This document shows positions 47,211 through 55,710 of a DNA stretch of 64,000 nt, piece by piece. The notes under the pieces were generated by a model. That model was not told the origin of the DNA. It saw only the letters and a list, made by a program, of their open reading frames with translations, and made no database searches. The position numbers were made by a program, and so were the translations under genes. The DNA comes from Hydrogenovibrio thermophilus (lineage in GTDB: Bacteria; Pseudomonadota; Gammaproteobacteria; Thiomicrospirales; Thiomicrospiraceae), in assembly GCF_004028275.1 (NCBI RefSeq), contig NZ_CP035033.1, positions 496,001-560,000 of the forward strand, read 5' to 3'. Numbering within the stretch: position 1 is the stretch's first letter; each line of letters starts with the position of its first letter.

Positions 47211-47627
47211 ATGGAAGTTGTAACAGATGCTATTTTTGGAAAGATGACGTATATGCATTCTTGGGTTAAGGCAGTAGACATTGACTGGTGGGGTGTTTGC
47301 ACAGTAAAAATTATTGCGAGCGCATATAAAAATGAACAAATTAACTCGGAGCAAAGAGAGGCATATTCATTTTTTGAGAGGAATGCTAAAAAAATCATCT
47401 TAAACGTAACGCCCATGTTACGAGATTTTATCCAAGAAAACTATGGTATTAATAATTTGGATAGTGATTCGTTAATAGAGAAAATTAAACCTACAAGTGT
47501 GGTTTTTGAAAGGAATGGTACTTGGGGTATTTTATTTGATTCAGATTGGGATGTGGAAAATGGCATTGCCGTCTTCTCTGATGTTAATGGTAATCTCAAG
47601 GTTTCAGATCAAGATAGTTATCTTTGA
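47211..47627 (+). CDS. DUF6985-like protein, probable immunity partner of the nuclease
   Basis: 138 residues, starting 1 bp after the nuclease stop with AAGGAGTG as ribosome site. The pattern FGKMTYMHSWVKAVDIDWWG, a middle helix EQREAYSFFERNAKK and the end GTWGILFDSDWDVENGIAVF resembles DUF6985-type proteins often found next to nuclease toxins. Position and size make it the likely inhibitor of the preceding nuclease. It is acidic overall, like many immunity proteins of basic nucleases. Family call by eye. Confidence 0.6.
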   Translation: MEVVTDAIFGKMTYMHSWVKAVDIDWWGVCTVKIIASAYKNEQINSEQREAYSFFERNAKKIILNVTPMLRDFIQENYGINNLDSDSLIEKIKPTSVVFERNGTWGILFDSDWDVENGIAVFSDVNGNLKVSDQDSYL

Positions 47628-47676
47628 TCACATTCGTTGATTTTTACATCAGAGATATTTTGTATTAGGAATTTTA

Positions 47677-47820
47677 ATGCAATTTATTTTTAGTCTATTA
47701 GGCTTTGTGGTAATTGTAGTTGCACTGAAACGTTATCTTAAAGTGGGGAAAAAACAATACCACCGCAAACCTGGCTCAAGAGATAGTTTTAATCTTGTTA
47801 CGGTTTGGTGGTGTTTTTGA
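47677..47820 (+). CDS. Possible 47-residue membrane peptide
   Basis: ATG at 47677 after AGGA (47667-47670) opens a frame for 47 residues, with a hydrophobic N-terminus (FIFSLLGFVVIVVAL) and a basic tail ending VTVWWCF. The last third overlaps a terminator-like inverted repeat (47759-47812), which argues against strong coding constraint. Listed as doubtful. Confidence 0.3.
   Translation: MQFIFSLLGFVVIVVALKRYLKVGKKQYHRKPGSRDSFNLVTVWWCF
47759..47819 (+). terminator. Probable terminator of the dynamin/HerA operon
   Basis: ACCACC/GGTGGT (47759-47764 with 47807-47812) and AAACC/GGTTT (47767-47771 with 47802-47806) form an 11-bp interrupted stem with a 30-base loop, followed by GTTTTTG. The loop is long for an intrinsic terminator, but the position at the end of the operon fits. 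Confidence 0.4.
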
Positions 47821-47880
47821 CTTTATTCTCTTCTTGTTTCTGACGCGGAGTAATTTTGGTTAAGGTTTTCAGCCAAAAAA

Positions 47881-49101
47881 TTAAAAGTACCTCTTACTTA
47901 GTTTTAGATCTCCAATTATAATTTTTTGATCAACTAAATTATGGCGTATGAGCCGGTTATGTTTTATGGGTTCTTTTTCAAGATATTCTCCAAATCGGTC
48001 ATTACTGATAATAAAGTATTCATCATTGTCATAAGCGATGTCGATTATGGTTTCATCTGCGTGCTGTTTTGTTGCCACAATATGGACATTTATTTTTGGA
48101 TCAAACTGAGCCCTAATTTCATCGTCCCCACTATGAAGTATTGATCGAATAGAGGCGTCAAATACTATGATAATTTTGTATTTTTTTACAAGTTCATTGG
48201 TTGAGGTGATTAGCGCTTTCAAGCCAATAAAATCAGAGCCTTCATAACACATGTTGTTGCCGTCTATGACCAAAGTACTAATTGTTCTAGTAGCATTATT
48301 GGCTATGGATTTTGCACGTTTTTCAGTTTTTTCTAACTCTCTTTGAAGACGGATTTTCTCTTTTTTCGCCCCATTGATGACTTTATTGGGACTACCGGTT
48401 TCAAAAAGCTGTTCACATCTTTCATGCACCAATTTTCGTTCATAACCATTGGAAGCATTTTCCAATTCGTATAGTAGTTCGGATGCTTTATCAATTACAC
48501 TATCATGAATATCAATAGAAGAAGTATATTGATTGATCGTTGAAATGACGGGGGCAAGTGCCTTGTCAACCTTATCTTTTTTTGGCGTTATTGAATTGAT
48601 TTCTTGTCTACATATGGTGATGTTTTTTTCTAATCTAGATAAATCGGCTTTTACTTTGACTAAATCGATATGTTTTAAATCTTCAATTAAATTTTTTGTT
48701 TCTTTTAAGCCTTGTTCAATATCTTCGATTTTCTTTTCCAGTACATTTTCTTCATCGAACAAACGGTAATAAATTATTCTTTTCTTCTTAGTAATTTCTT
48801 GCAATTGTTTTTGTTCATCTGAAAACCAGTTAAGCGGATTTAAGATAGATCCCTCATTTGATTCTGCATTTCGATACTCTGCTAGTGCTTCAGATTTTTT
48901 TACGTCGATTAACTCAAGTTTAATCTCTTCATTAATTTGGTCTGATTTAAGTTTGTCTATTTGAGCTTCAAGGTCTCTTAAATCAATGGAAGAAAATTTG
49001 TTGTATGTGACTGTAAGTTCATCCTGTTTTTTCTGATATTCATGTAAGCGTTTTTTTAAATTGTCTAACTGTGCCGAATATGGGTTTAAATTAGTAATCA
49101 T
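47881..49101 (-). CDS. Coiled-coil protein with C-terminal NYN/PIN ribonuclease-like domain
   Basis: 406 residues. The first 265 are mostly long coiled coil (LDNLKKRLHEYQKKQDEL ... LQRELEKTEKRAKSI). Residues 274-400 form an NYN/Zc3h12a-like PIN fold: STLVIDGNNMCYEG (acid D280), IIVFDASIRS (D315), KQHADETIIDIAYDN (D349 and E350) and FIISNDRFGEY (D368), the acidic tetrad expected of metal-dependent RNases. It converges with the dynamin/HerA operon from the other strand and is the last gene of the island; its promoter side faces attR. It could be an RNA-cutting effector, separate from or added to that operon. Confidence 0.75.
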   Translation of the reverse strand: MITNLNPYSAQLDNLKKRLHEYQKKQDELTVTYNKFSSIDLRDLEAQIDKLKSDQINEEIKLELIDVKKSEALAEYRNAESNEGSILNPLNWFSDEQKQLQEITKKKRIIYYRLFDEENVLEKKIEDIEQGLKETKNLIEDLKHIDLVKVKADLSRLEKNITICRQEINSITPKKDKVDKALAPVISTINQYTSSIDIHDSVIDKASELLYELENASNGYERKLVHERCEQLFETGSPNKVINGAKKEKIRLQRELEKTEKRAKSIANNATRTISTLVIDGNNMCYEGSDFIGLKALITSTNELVKKYKIIIVFDASIRSILHSGDDEIRAQFDPKINVHIVATKQHADETIIDIAYDNDEYFIISNDRFGEYLEKEPIKHNRLIRHNLVDQKIIIGDLKLSKRYF

Positions 49102-49198
49102 TTTTAATTTCTTAGAAAGATATTTTTTAATTTATATGTGAGTATATACATATTTTGAAATTCTTTAAATGTACGAAGCTTTGTTTGTTGAAGATGAT

Positions 49199-49220
49199 GG
49201 TATGCAAATCGGTATGCAAA
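49199..49220 (+). repeat. Right-end integrase arm-type repeats
   Basis: Two direct GGTATGCAAA copies at 49199-49208 and 49211-49220, identical to those beside int at the left end, 48-70 bp inside attR. They complete the expected arm-site arrangement for tyrosine-recombinase excision. Confidence 0.7.
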
Positions 49221-49267
49221 ATTTTAGTGTGGTAATATAACTCTGAAATCATAGGAGTCACTGGTGT

Positions 49268-49282
49268 CCGGTGTAGCCACCA
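49268..49282 (+). repeat. attR core of the genomic island
   Basis: CCGGTGTAGCCACCA, identical to the 3' end of tRNA-Met (18909-18923). No tRNA body precedes it, so this is the remnant left by integration. Confidence 0.9.
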
Positions 49283-49290
49283 CTTATTCC

Positions 49291-49318
49291 AAAAGCCCGC
49301 TTTCTTGCGGGCTTTTTT
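49291..49318 (+). terminator. Terminator beyond attR
   Basis: AAGCCCGC (49293-49300), loop TTTCTT, GCGGGCTT (49307-49314), then T-run. Probably the original terminator of tRNA-Met before the island inserted, given similar spacing to the attachment core. Confidence 0.8.
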
Positions 49319-49320
49319 AT

Positions 49321-49544
49321 TTCCTGTCTTTATATTTTGAAATTCTTTTACAAGCATTTATATTAGGGTTATTCTGTGTTGAATAGCGGTCACGAAAACG
49401 TCATTTTGCCCGGTAAATAAGTTGATATAGTGGCTTGCTTTCGGACGAGGGGATAAAGCCCCCTTTTGTTTGAATTTTGAATAGAGTATAATCGATTTCT
49501 TATTAATAGTTATTATTCTCATTTAATGGAGTTGGACAATCGTA
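49321..49544. other. Intergenic leader of the gsp operon
   Basis: About 220 bp between the terminator and gspC with no gene seen. It contains a short GGGG-ATAAAG-CCCC hairpin followed by TTTT and a TATAAT box about 55 bp before gspC, which probably is the -10 of the T2SS promoter; no convincing -35 at 16-18 bp. Confidence 0.4.
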
Positions 49545-50387
49545 TTGATACCTCGTTTTAACCCGGCGTTTTCCGTTTCCAAAGTCCGTTCCGTGTTGCA
49601 GTGGTGGTTGTTTATTGTGTTGGCCTGGTTGGCGGGAGAGTTGGTTGCGAACCAACTTAGTAGCGTACAGTCTCCATCATTGCCTGTGCTTAAAAAGGCA
49701 TCTCAGGCGGCTAATGTGAATGGTCAGCCGTCGTTTTTATTTGGCGATTTCAAAGCGGCCTTAGGTCAGGAATCGGAAGCGACGGCCAATTTGGAAGCGT
49801 TAAAGGAAACCAGGCTTAACCTCAAGTTGGTCGGAGTAATCGATTATCCGAATCGTGGCTTGGCTTTGGTTCAGCGAGGTGCTAAAAGCGAAGTTTATGG
49901 TGTGGGGGATGAGATTCAGTCGGGGGTTACGCTATTAAATGTACTGGGCGATCAAGCCATTATTTTAAATCGTGGCGTTCAGGAAAGATTGGTTTTGGAA
50001 GGCGTGAATAACCAATTGCTTCAATCCTCGAACACATCTCAAGCTCGTAATGCTAGCAATGCTTCCAGTCAACCGGCGCGTTTGACTGAAATCGGTCGGC
50101 AGCTCAAGCGTTCGCCCATGTCGATTTCCCAATATTTGCGGTTCGAACCGATCAATCAAGGCGGTCAATGGGTGGCGGTTAAAATCTGGTCGAAGTCGGA
50201 TCAAGCCTTGTTTCGTTCGCTCGGATTTGAGGAGGGGGATCGGGTGACCTTGATCAACGGTAAAACGATTGACGAAATGGCGAAAAACCCGGCCTTGTGG
50301 CGAGAATTTTTGAATGAAAACAAAATGGATTTGACGGTTGAACGCAATGGCGTGCCGGAAACCGTGGCGGTTCAGTTCGGCAGTTAA
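49545..50387 (+). CDS. gspC: Type II secretion protein GspC
   Basis: Inner-membrane protein that links the T2SS platform with the GspD secretin. 280 residues: a membrane helix (about 19-37), the periplasmic HR domain (about 85-150, LKLVGVIDYPNRGLALVQ ... GVGDEIQSGVTLLNV) and a C-terminal PDZ domain (about 185-278, SMSISQYLR-like MSISQYLRFEPI, GFEEGDRVTLINGKTI). TTG start; no better ATG is in frame upstream before a stop. First gene of a twelve-gene gsp operon. Confidence 0.9.
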   Translation: MIPRFNPAFSVSKVRSVLQWWLFIVLAWLAGELVANQLSSVQSPSLPVLKKASQAANVNGQPSFLFGDFKAALGQESEATANLEALKETRLNLKLVGVIDYPNRGLALVQRGAKSEVYGVGDEIQSGVTLLNVLGDQAIILNRGVQERLVLEGVNNQLLQSSNTSQARNASNASSQPARLTEIGRQLKRSPMSISQYLRFEPINQGGQWVAVKIWSKSDQALFRSLGFEEGDRVTLINGKTIDEMAKNPALWREFLNENKMDLTVERNGVPETVAVQFGS

Positions 50388-50403
50388 GGTACAAATAAGA
50401 TTT

Positions 50404-52536
50404 ATGAATGATACGAAACATACGCTGAAGTTCAGCACAGCCCTGATGGCCGCTTTGGTCTTGAATTTCCTGCTAACGCCAAAATTGATGGCGGCGGACG
50501 AAACGCCGAACAATGCCGCGACCTTAAAACAGAATTTTCAAAACGTTGATATTAAAACGGTGATTGAAGCCGTTGCGAAATTGACCGGTAAAAATTTTAT
50601 CATCGACCCGCGGGTGAAAGGTAAGGTGACCTTGATTGCCCCGGAACCCATGCCGCCGGAAGCCTTGTATGAAACCCTGTTATCGATTTTACGCGTGCAC
50701 GATTATGTGGCGGTGCCGGGCGAAACCGCGATTCGGATTATTCCGGCGAATCTGGCGCGGGATCAGGTGCCTTATGAAAAGCGTAAGCAATTCGAAACCG
50801 ATGACTGGGTGACGGAAGTCCTGAAAGTGAAGCATGTTTCAGCGACCAAACTGGTGGCGGTGTTACGTCCTTTGGTGGCGCGTGAAGGGCATTTGGTGGC
50901 GCTTCAAGACAGCAATCGTTTGATTGTGACCGATAGTCGCGCCAACCTGAAACGTATTAAAAGTATTTTGGCGCGTGTCGATGTTTCGCCAACCTCGAGT
51001 TATGAAGTGGTTTCCATCAAAAACGGTTCGGCGGAAGAAATGGTGCGCACCCTGAAAAATTTGTTGCCGGAAAGCGCTAATGGTCAAAATTTGAAAATGA
51101 ATTTTGACGAGCGTTCCAACCGGATTGTTCTGGCAGGCGATGCCGAGCAACGTTTGGCGATGCGGGCATTGATTGCCGAACTGGATGTGCCGGTTGAGTC
51201 GTCGGGCCGGGTTCAGGTGGTGTATTTACGATACGCGAAAGCGGAAGATTTGGTGCCGGTGCTAAAAAAATTGGCGACCAATGAATCGCTATTGAACAGC
51301 GTCGCCGGGCTGGAATCTCAGGCGGAAGGCGGTGCGCAAAAAGCCGCGTCGACGCAAGTGTCCAACTTGGACAAAAGCGCCTTGGAAGAACGCATCAGCA
51401 TTGAAGCCGACGAGCGAACCAACTCCGTTATCATCAGTGCGCCGCCACCGATTGTGACCGCCTTGAAAGGCGTAGTGAAAGAGCTGGATATTCGTCGTGC
51501 TCAGGTGTTGATCGAAGCGATTCTGGTCGAGGTCACCGAATCCAAGCAAGCCGAACTGGGCGTTGACTGGGTTGCGAACGGGCCAAACGGTGTTGGGTTG
51601 ATTAATTTTTCCGGCACTATTCCGTCGTTGGTGGCCAATGCCGGTAATCCGGCGGCGCAAGCCAGCGCCATCGGCATCGGCGCGACGGCGGCAATGGGGG
51701 AAATCAGCGCGGATAACCAAGGTTGGGGCGCGCTGATTCGAGCATTGAACAGCGACAATCAGGCCAATGTTTTGGCGACGCCGACCTTGTTGACCTTGGA
51801 CAATGAAGAAGCGGAAATCATCGTCGGTAAGGAAGTGCCCTTTCAAACCGGGAGCTATACCACCAACAGCAGTGGTTCCAGCAACCCTTTTACCACGGTG
51901 GAGCGTGAGGAAGTCGGTTTGAAGCTGAAAATCAAACCGCAAATCAACGAAGGGGATGAGGTGTTCCTGGAAGTTGACCAGGAATTGTCCAGCGTTTTGC
52001 CGGCCGACGGGGCCGTGGATTTGCAGACCTCAAAGCGTCAGATCAAAACCAACATCATTGTCGGGGACGGCAAGATGATTGTGTTAGGGGGCTTGCTGGA
52101 TGAACGTGAAACCGAAGTAACGGCAAAAATACCAGGCCTGGGCGATATTCCGCTTATCGGCGGCTTGTTCCGTTCGAAGCAGAATAAGCGCGAGAAAGTG
52201 AATTTGATGATTTTCCTGCGGACGGTGATTGTCAAAAATAATCGGATGGGCGATTACTACAGTAATAAGAAATACAATATTCTACGCGAATCACAAAACC
52301 GTATTCTCGAAAAAGACTCGGAAATGTTGGAAGGCTTGAAACCGCGTATGCCGACGTTGAAACAGTGGGAAAATATGGACCCTGCGACGCCTTATGGTCA
52401 GGATGAACCGACGCCAAAAGCCGATGGAAAATCAACCAAAAAGGCCACCAGAGAATCATCCGAAGCCTTTGAATCCGAAGAAGCCTCGGAAATGATTGAT
52501 ACCGAGCCGTTTCACGATGAACTATTAGGGTTCTAA
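50404..52536 (+). CDS. gspD: Type II secretion secretin GspD
   Basis: Outer-membrane channel of the T2SS. 710 residues with a Sec signal peptide (to about residue 31, LMAADE), N0-N3 periplasmic domains (NFQNVDIKTVIEAVAKLTGKNFIID at the start of N0) and the secretin domain (about 390-600; VLATPTLLTLDNEEAEIIVGKEVPFQTGSY, IVLGGLLDE). The acidic Ser-rich tail may be the pilotin-binding S-domain. ATG 50404 is chosen because it gives the signal peptide. One CCAGGCCTGG copy lies at 52132-52141. Confidence 0.95.
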   Translation: MNDTKHTLKFSTALMAALVLNFLLTPKLMAADETPNNAATLKQNFQNVDIKTVIEAVAKLTGKNFIIDPRVKGKVTLIAPEPMPPEALYETLLSILRVHDYVAVPGETAIRIIPANLARDQVPYEKRKQFETDDWVTEVLKVKHVSATKLVAVLRPLVAREGHLVALQDSNRLIVTDSRANLKRIKSILARVDVSPTSSYEVVSIKNGSAEEMVRTLKNLLPESANGQNLKMNFDERSNRIVLAGDAEQRLAMRALIAELDVPVESSGRVQVVYLRYAKAEDLVPVLKKLATNESLLNSVAGLESQAEGGAQKAASTQVSNLDKSALEERISIEADERTNSVIISAPPPIVTALKGVVKELDIRRAQVLIEAILVEVTESKQAELGVDWVANGPNGVGLINFSGTIPSLVANAGNPAAQASAIGIGATAAMGEISADNQGWGALIRALNSDNQANVLATPTLLTLDNEEAEIIVGKEVPFQTGSYTTNSSGSSNPFTTVEREEVGLKLKIKPQINEGDEVFLEVDQELSSVLPADGAVDLQTSKRQIKTNIIVGDGKMIVLGGLLDERETEVTAKIPGLGDIPLIGGLFRSKQNKREKVNLMIFLRTVIVKNNRMGDYYSNKKYNILRESQNRILEKDSEMLEGLKPRMPTLKQWENMDPATPYGQDEPTPKADGKSTKKATRESSEAFESEEASEMIDTEPFHDELLGF

Positions 52537-52537
52537 G

Positions 52538-53989
52538 ATGGAACTGCCGTTTGCCTTTGCTCGAAAAAATGGTTTGGTGCTGGTGCGCCAGCCGGATGAA
52601 CAATATGTGTTGTTTCATCTCGCCGCCACGCCGTTGGATGCTTTGCTGGAAGCGAAACGTCTGTTAGGTGATGAAGCCTGTACCTTGCAATCGGTTTCCG
52701 AGGCGGAGTTGGATAAAGAATTACAGCGCCGTTATACCGGGTCGGAAAGCACGTCGATTGATAATGTCGATGACTTTGAGTTGGACGACTTGGAACTGGT
52801 GGCGGCTCAGGCCAGCGAAGCCGAAGACCTGTTGGACAGTTCCGACGATGCGCCGATTATCCGTCTGCTGAACGCCATTCTGGCCGAAGCCATTCGCACC
52901 AATGCTTCCGATATCCACATTGAACCCTTTGAAAACCAGCTTCGTATCCGCTTTCGCATTGACGGTCAGTTGAAAACGGTGCTGACCCCGAAAAAAGCCT
53001 TATCGGAAATGTTGGCGTCACGAATCAAAGTCATGGCCCGTTTGGACATCGCCGAAAAACGTTTGCCGCAGGACGGGCGCATCGCCACCAAACTCGGTGG
53101 TCGCGCGGTGGATTTGCGGGTGTCGACCATCCCGTCCAGTTTTGGCGAACGGGTGGTGATGCGTTTGTTGGATAAGAGTGCCGGGCGCTTGAATCTGGTG
53201 GACTTGGGATTGCCGGATGCTCAGTTGCAAACGCTCAAAGGACTTTTGAATAAACCCCACGGTATTTTGTTGGTGACGGGGCCGACCGGGTCGGGGAAAA
53301 CCACCACGCTGTATGCCAGCCTGAGCCGCTTGAATGACAATCAACGCAATATTATGACGATTGAAGACCCGGTGGAGTACAACATCGAGGGGATCAATCA
53401 AACCCAGGTCAACACCAAAGCCGATATGACCTTCGCCAAAGGCCTGCGTGCCATTCTGCGACAAGACCCGGATGTGGTGATGATCGGGGAAATCCGCGAC
53501 ATCGAAACCGCACAGATTGCGGTGCAATCTTCCCTGACGGGGCACTTGGTGCTCTCCACTTTACATACCAATACCGCCATTGGTGCGATTACACGGTTAC
53601 GCGATATGGGCGTCGAACCGTTTTTGCTGGCGTCCAGTCTGTTGGGTGTGATGGCACAGCGTCTGGTCAGACGACTCTGTCCGCATTGCAAAACTGCGCA
53701 CCCGGCTGATGAGGCCGAGTGCGAGGTGCTGGGCGTTTCCGACGCGACGCTCTATCAGGCGGATGGCTGTGATCATTGCCAGCAGACCGGTTATCAAGGG
53801 CGTATCGGGATTTATGAATTGATTGCGATTGATGAGGCCTTGCGGCAAATGATTCACAGCGATGCGTCCGAAATTGAAATGGATCGTTATGCCCACCAAA
53901 AAATGCCGTCGATTCATCAAAGCGGCATCCAGTTGGTGTTGAATGGCGAGACCAGTTTGGAAGAAGTGTTACGGGTCACGCAGCAATAA
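52538..53989 (+). CDS. gspE: Type II secretion ATPase GspE
   Basis: Cytoplasmic hexameric ATPase driving pseudopilus growth. 483 residues: N-terminal domain, then Walker A VTGPTGSGKTTTLYASL (about 246-262), Asp box TIEDPVEYNIEGINQTQVN, Walker B LRQDPDVVMIGEIRD and the zinc-binding CPHC/CDHC tetracysteine (about 380-410) typical of GspE. Starts 1 bp after gspD. Confidence 0.97.
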   Translation: MELPFAFARKNGLVLVRQPDEQYVLFHLAATPLDALLEAKRLLGDEACTLQSVSEAELDKELQRRYTGSESTSIDNVDDFELDDLELVAAQASEAEDLLDSSDDAPIIRLLNAILAEAIRTNASDIHIEPFENQLRIRFRIDGQLKTVLTPKKALSEMLASRIKVMARLDIAEKRLPQDGRIATKLGGRAVDLRVSTIPSSFGERVVMRLLDKSAGRLNLVDLGLPDAQLQTLKGLLNKPHGILLVTGPTGSGKTTTLYASLSRLNDNQRNIMTIEDPVEYNIEGINQTQVNTKADMTFAKGLRAILRQDPDVVMIGEIRDIETAQIAVQSSLTGHLVLSTLHTNTAIGAITRLRDMGVEPFLLASSLLGVMAQRLVRRLCPHCKTAHPADEAECEVLGVSDATLYQADGCDHCQQTGYQGRIGIYELIAIDEALRQMIHSDASEIEMDRYAHQKMPSIHQSGIQLVLNGETSLEEVLRVTQQ

Positions 53990-53992
53990 TTT

Positions 53993-55213
53993 ATGGCAAC
54001 GTTTGAATACAAAGCGCTCACGGCGGACGGAAAAACACGCAAAGGTAGTCTGGACGGCGACTCGCCGCGCCATGTACGACAGTTGCTACGCGACCAAAAG
54101 CTGACGCCGCTGGAAGTAAAGTCCGTTGACCAAAAGCGGAAAGCAGCCGGCAGCGGCACGTCAGGGCTGTTTACGCCGGTGATTCGCACCAGCGATTTGG
54201 CGTTGCTGACCAGTCAGTTACATACGTTATTGAAAGCGGGGATGCCGTTGGCGCAAGCGATTAAAGCGGTGTCCATGCAGGCGGAAACCCGCACGGTGCG
54301 GCGGTTCTTGTCGGCTTTGCACGCCAAAGTCATTGAAGGGCATTCATTCGCCCAAGCTTTGGCGTTGAGTCATTACCGGGTGAATGAAGAATACATCGCT
54401 ACGGTGCGGGCCGGTGAAGAAAGCGGACATTTGGAGCAGGTGCTGGCTCGGTTGGCCGAATCGATTCGGCAACAGGAAAAGATTCGCAAGAAAATTCAAA
54501 CCGCGATGATTTATCCCGCCATTATGGTGGTGATGTCGGTGCTGATCGTATTGTTCTTGATGATTTACGTGGTGCCGAAAGTGGTGACGGTTTTTGACAA
54601 TATGGAGCAGGCCTTGCCACCCTTGACGCAAGGGATGTTGACGGTCAGTGAGTTTTTGCAGTTGCATTGGTTGATGTTATTGTTTGTGGTGTTTTTGCTG
54701 TTCGTGGGATATCGATTGTTGATGAAGCAAACGCCTTGGCGACGACGACGTGACCGCTTTTGGTTGCGGTTACCGATGTTGCGTAAATTTTTGATTTACG
54801 CTTCCAGTGCGCGTTGGGCGCGTACCTTGGGGGTACTGTTGGCGAGTGGGGTACCAGCCACGGATGCGCTGCGCATTTCGTCCGAAGTCATGACGCTGTT
54901 ACCCCTGAAAGAAAAAGTATTGACCATGGTGGAGCAAGTTCGTGAAGGGCAAAAATTACAGGATGCCATGACCGAAGCCGGTTTTTTTCCGCCCTTGCTG
55001 TTGAATTTGGTGCAGACGGGGGAAGGCAGTGGGCAGCTCGACACCATGTTACTGGAAGGCGCGGATCATTATGAGTCGGAAGTCGAAAATGCCGCCGCCA
55101 CCTTGGTGAGTCTGGTGGAGCCCTTGATGATTCTGATTATGGGAGGCGTCGTGTTGACCATCGTATTGGCCATTATGCTACCGATTTTCGAAATGAACCA
55201 GATGGTGGGGTAA
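53993..55213 (+). CDS. gspF: Type II secretion platform protein GspF
   Basis: Inner-membrane platform protein that contacts GspE and GspL. 406 residues with two repeated GspF domains (about 70-195 and 275-395), each followed by membrane helices (about 170-195, 222-245, 375-400). Motifs ALLTSQLHTLLKAGMPLAQAI and GEESGHLEQVLARLA are typical. It follows gspE by 3 bp. Confidence 0.96.
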   Translation: MATFEYKALTADGKTRKGSLDGDSPRHVRQLLRDQKLTPLEVKSVDQKRKAAGSGTSGLFTPVIRTSDLALLTSQLHTLLKAGMPLAQAIKAVSMQAETRTVRRFLSALHAKVIEGHSFAQALALSHYRVNEEYIATVRAGEESGHLEQVLARLAESIRQQEKIRKKIQTAMIYPAIMVVMSVLIVLFLMIYVVPKVVTVFDNMEQALPPLTQGMLTVSEFLQLHWLMLLFVVFLLFVGYRLLMKQTPWRRRRDRFWLRLPMLRKFLIYASSARWARTLGVLLASGVPATDALRISSEVMTLLPLKEKVLTMVEQVREGQKLQDAMTEAGFFPPLLLNLVQTGEGSGQLDTMLLEGADHYESEVENAAATLVSLVEPLMILIMGGVVLTIVLAIMLPIFEMNQMVG

Positions 55214-55261
55214 GGATGAACTTCACGCAAACAAAATACTCAAAAGATGAAAGAGGTTGAA

Positions 55262-55708
55262 ATGAAAGCACACAATATGACGATGAAACGCCGTAAACAA
55301 CAAGGGTTTACCTTGATTGAGTTGATGGTGGTCGTGGTGATTCTGGCGATTCTGGCGGCGATTGCCGTTCCGAAGTTGATGGACCGCCCGGATGAAGCGC
55401 GTTTGGTGAAAGCCAAGCAGGACATCGGTGCCATCTCGTCGGCGTTGCAGTTGTATAAGCTGGATAACTACCGTTATCCGAACACCGATCAAGGCATCGA
55501 AGCGTTGGTGACCAAACCGACCACCGAGCCGGAACCGAAAAACTGGAAACAATACCTTCAACAGGTGCCGAAAGATCCTTGGGGGAATGACTACATTTAT
55601 CTCAGCCCGGGTGAACACGGTGATTTTGATCTGTATACGCTGGGTGCGGATGGCGAAGACGGCGGTGAAGGCATTGACGCCACCATTGGTAACTGGAATA
55701 TTCAGTAA
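55262..55708 (+). CDS. gspG: Major pseudopilin GspG
   Basis: Main subunit of the T2SS pseudopilus. 148 residues with prepilin peptidase site [16 protein letters not shown] and Glu at +5, then the GspG-specific loops [32 protein letters not shown] and the calcium-site region [14 protein letters not shown] 55262 follows AGAGG at 6 bp; nearby in-frame ATGs at 55247 and inside the leader are possible. Confidence 0.97.
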   Translation: MKAHNMTMKRRKQQGFTLIELMVVVVILAILAAIAVPKLMDRPDEARLVKAKQDIGAISSALQLYKLDNYRYPNTDQGIEALVTKPTTEPEPKNWKQYLQQVPKDPWGNDYIYLSPGEHGDFDLYTLGADGEDGGEGIDATIGNWNIQ

Positions 55709-55710
55709 GC

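Larger units (their letters stand above)
18924..49282. mobile_element. About 30-kb integrative genomic island with defence genes
   Basis: Bounded by the 15-bp tRNA-Met repeat, with a P4-type integrase just inside the left end and arm-type repeats near both ends. Base composition is visibly more AT-rich than the flanks, and the core-genome palindrome CCAGGCCTGG is almost absent (2 copies against 14 outside, counting the 9-mer). Cargo: an AlpA/DUF932/YqaJ/Gp2-like module, an expanded type III restriction-modification operon, a WYL regulator, and a dynamin/HerA/nuclease operon. No conjugation or capsid genes were recognised, so it probably moves with help from other elements. Confidence 0.88.

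Noticed and set aside
39322-47627. Reading the dynamin/HerA operon as a known BREX, DISARM, Zorya or Druantia system
   Set aside because: None of the defining genes (PglX/PglZ, DrmA-D, ZorA/B, DruE) is present; only the WYL regulator type is shared with BREX loci.
49526-49561. ATG at about 49526 as the gspC start
   Set aside because: It is out of frame with GspC and meets a stop after 11 codons; the in-frame TTG at 49545 is the only near candidate.
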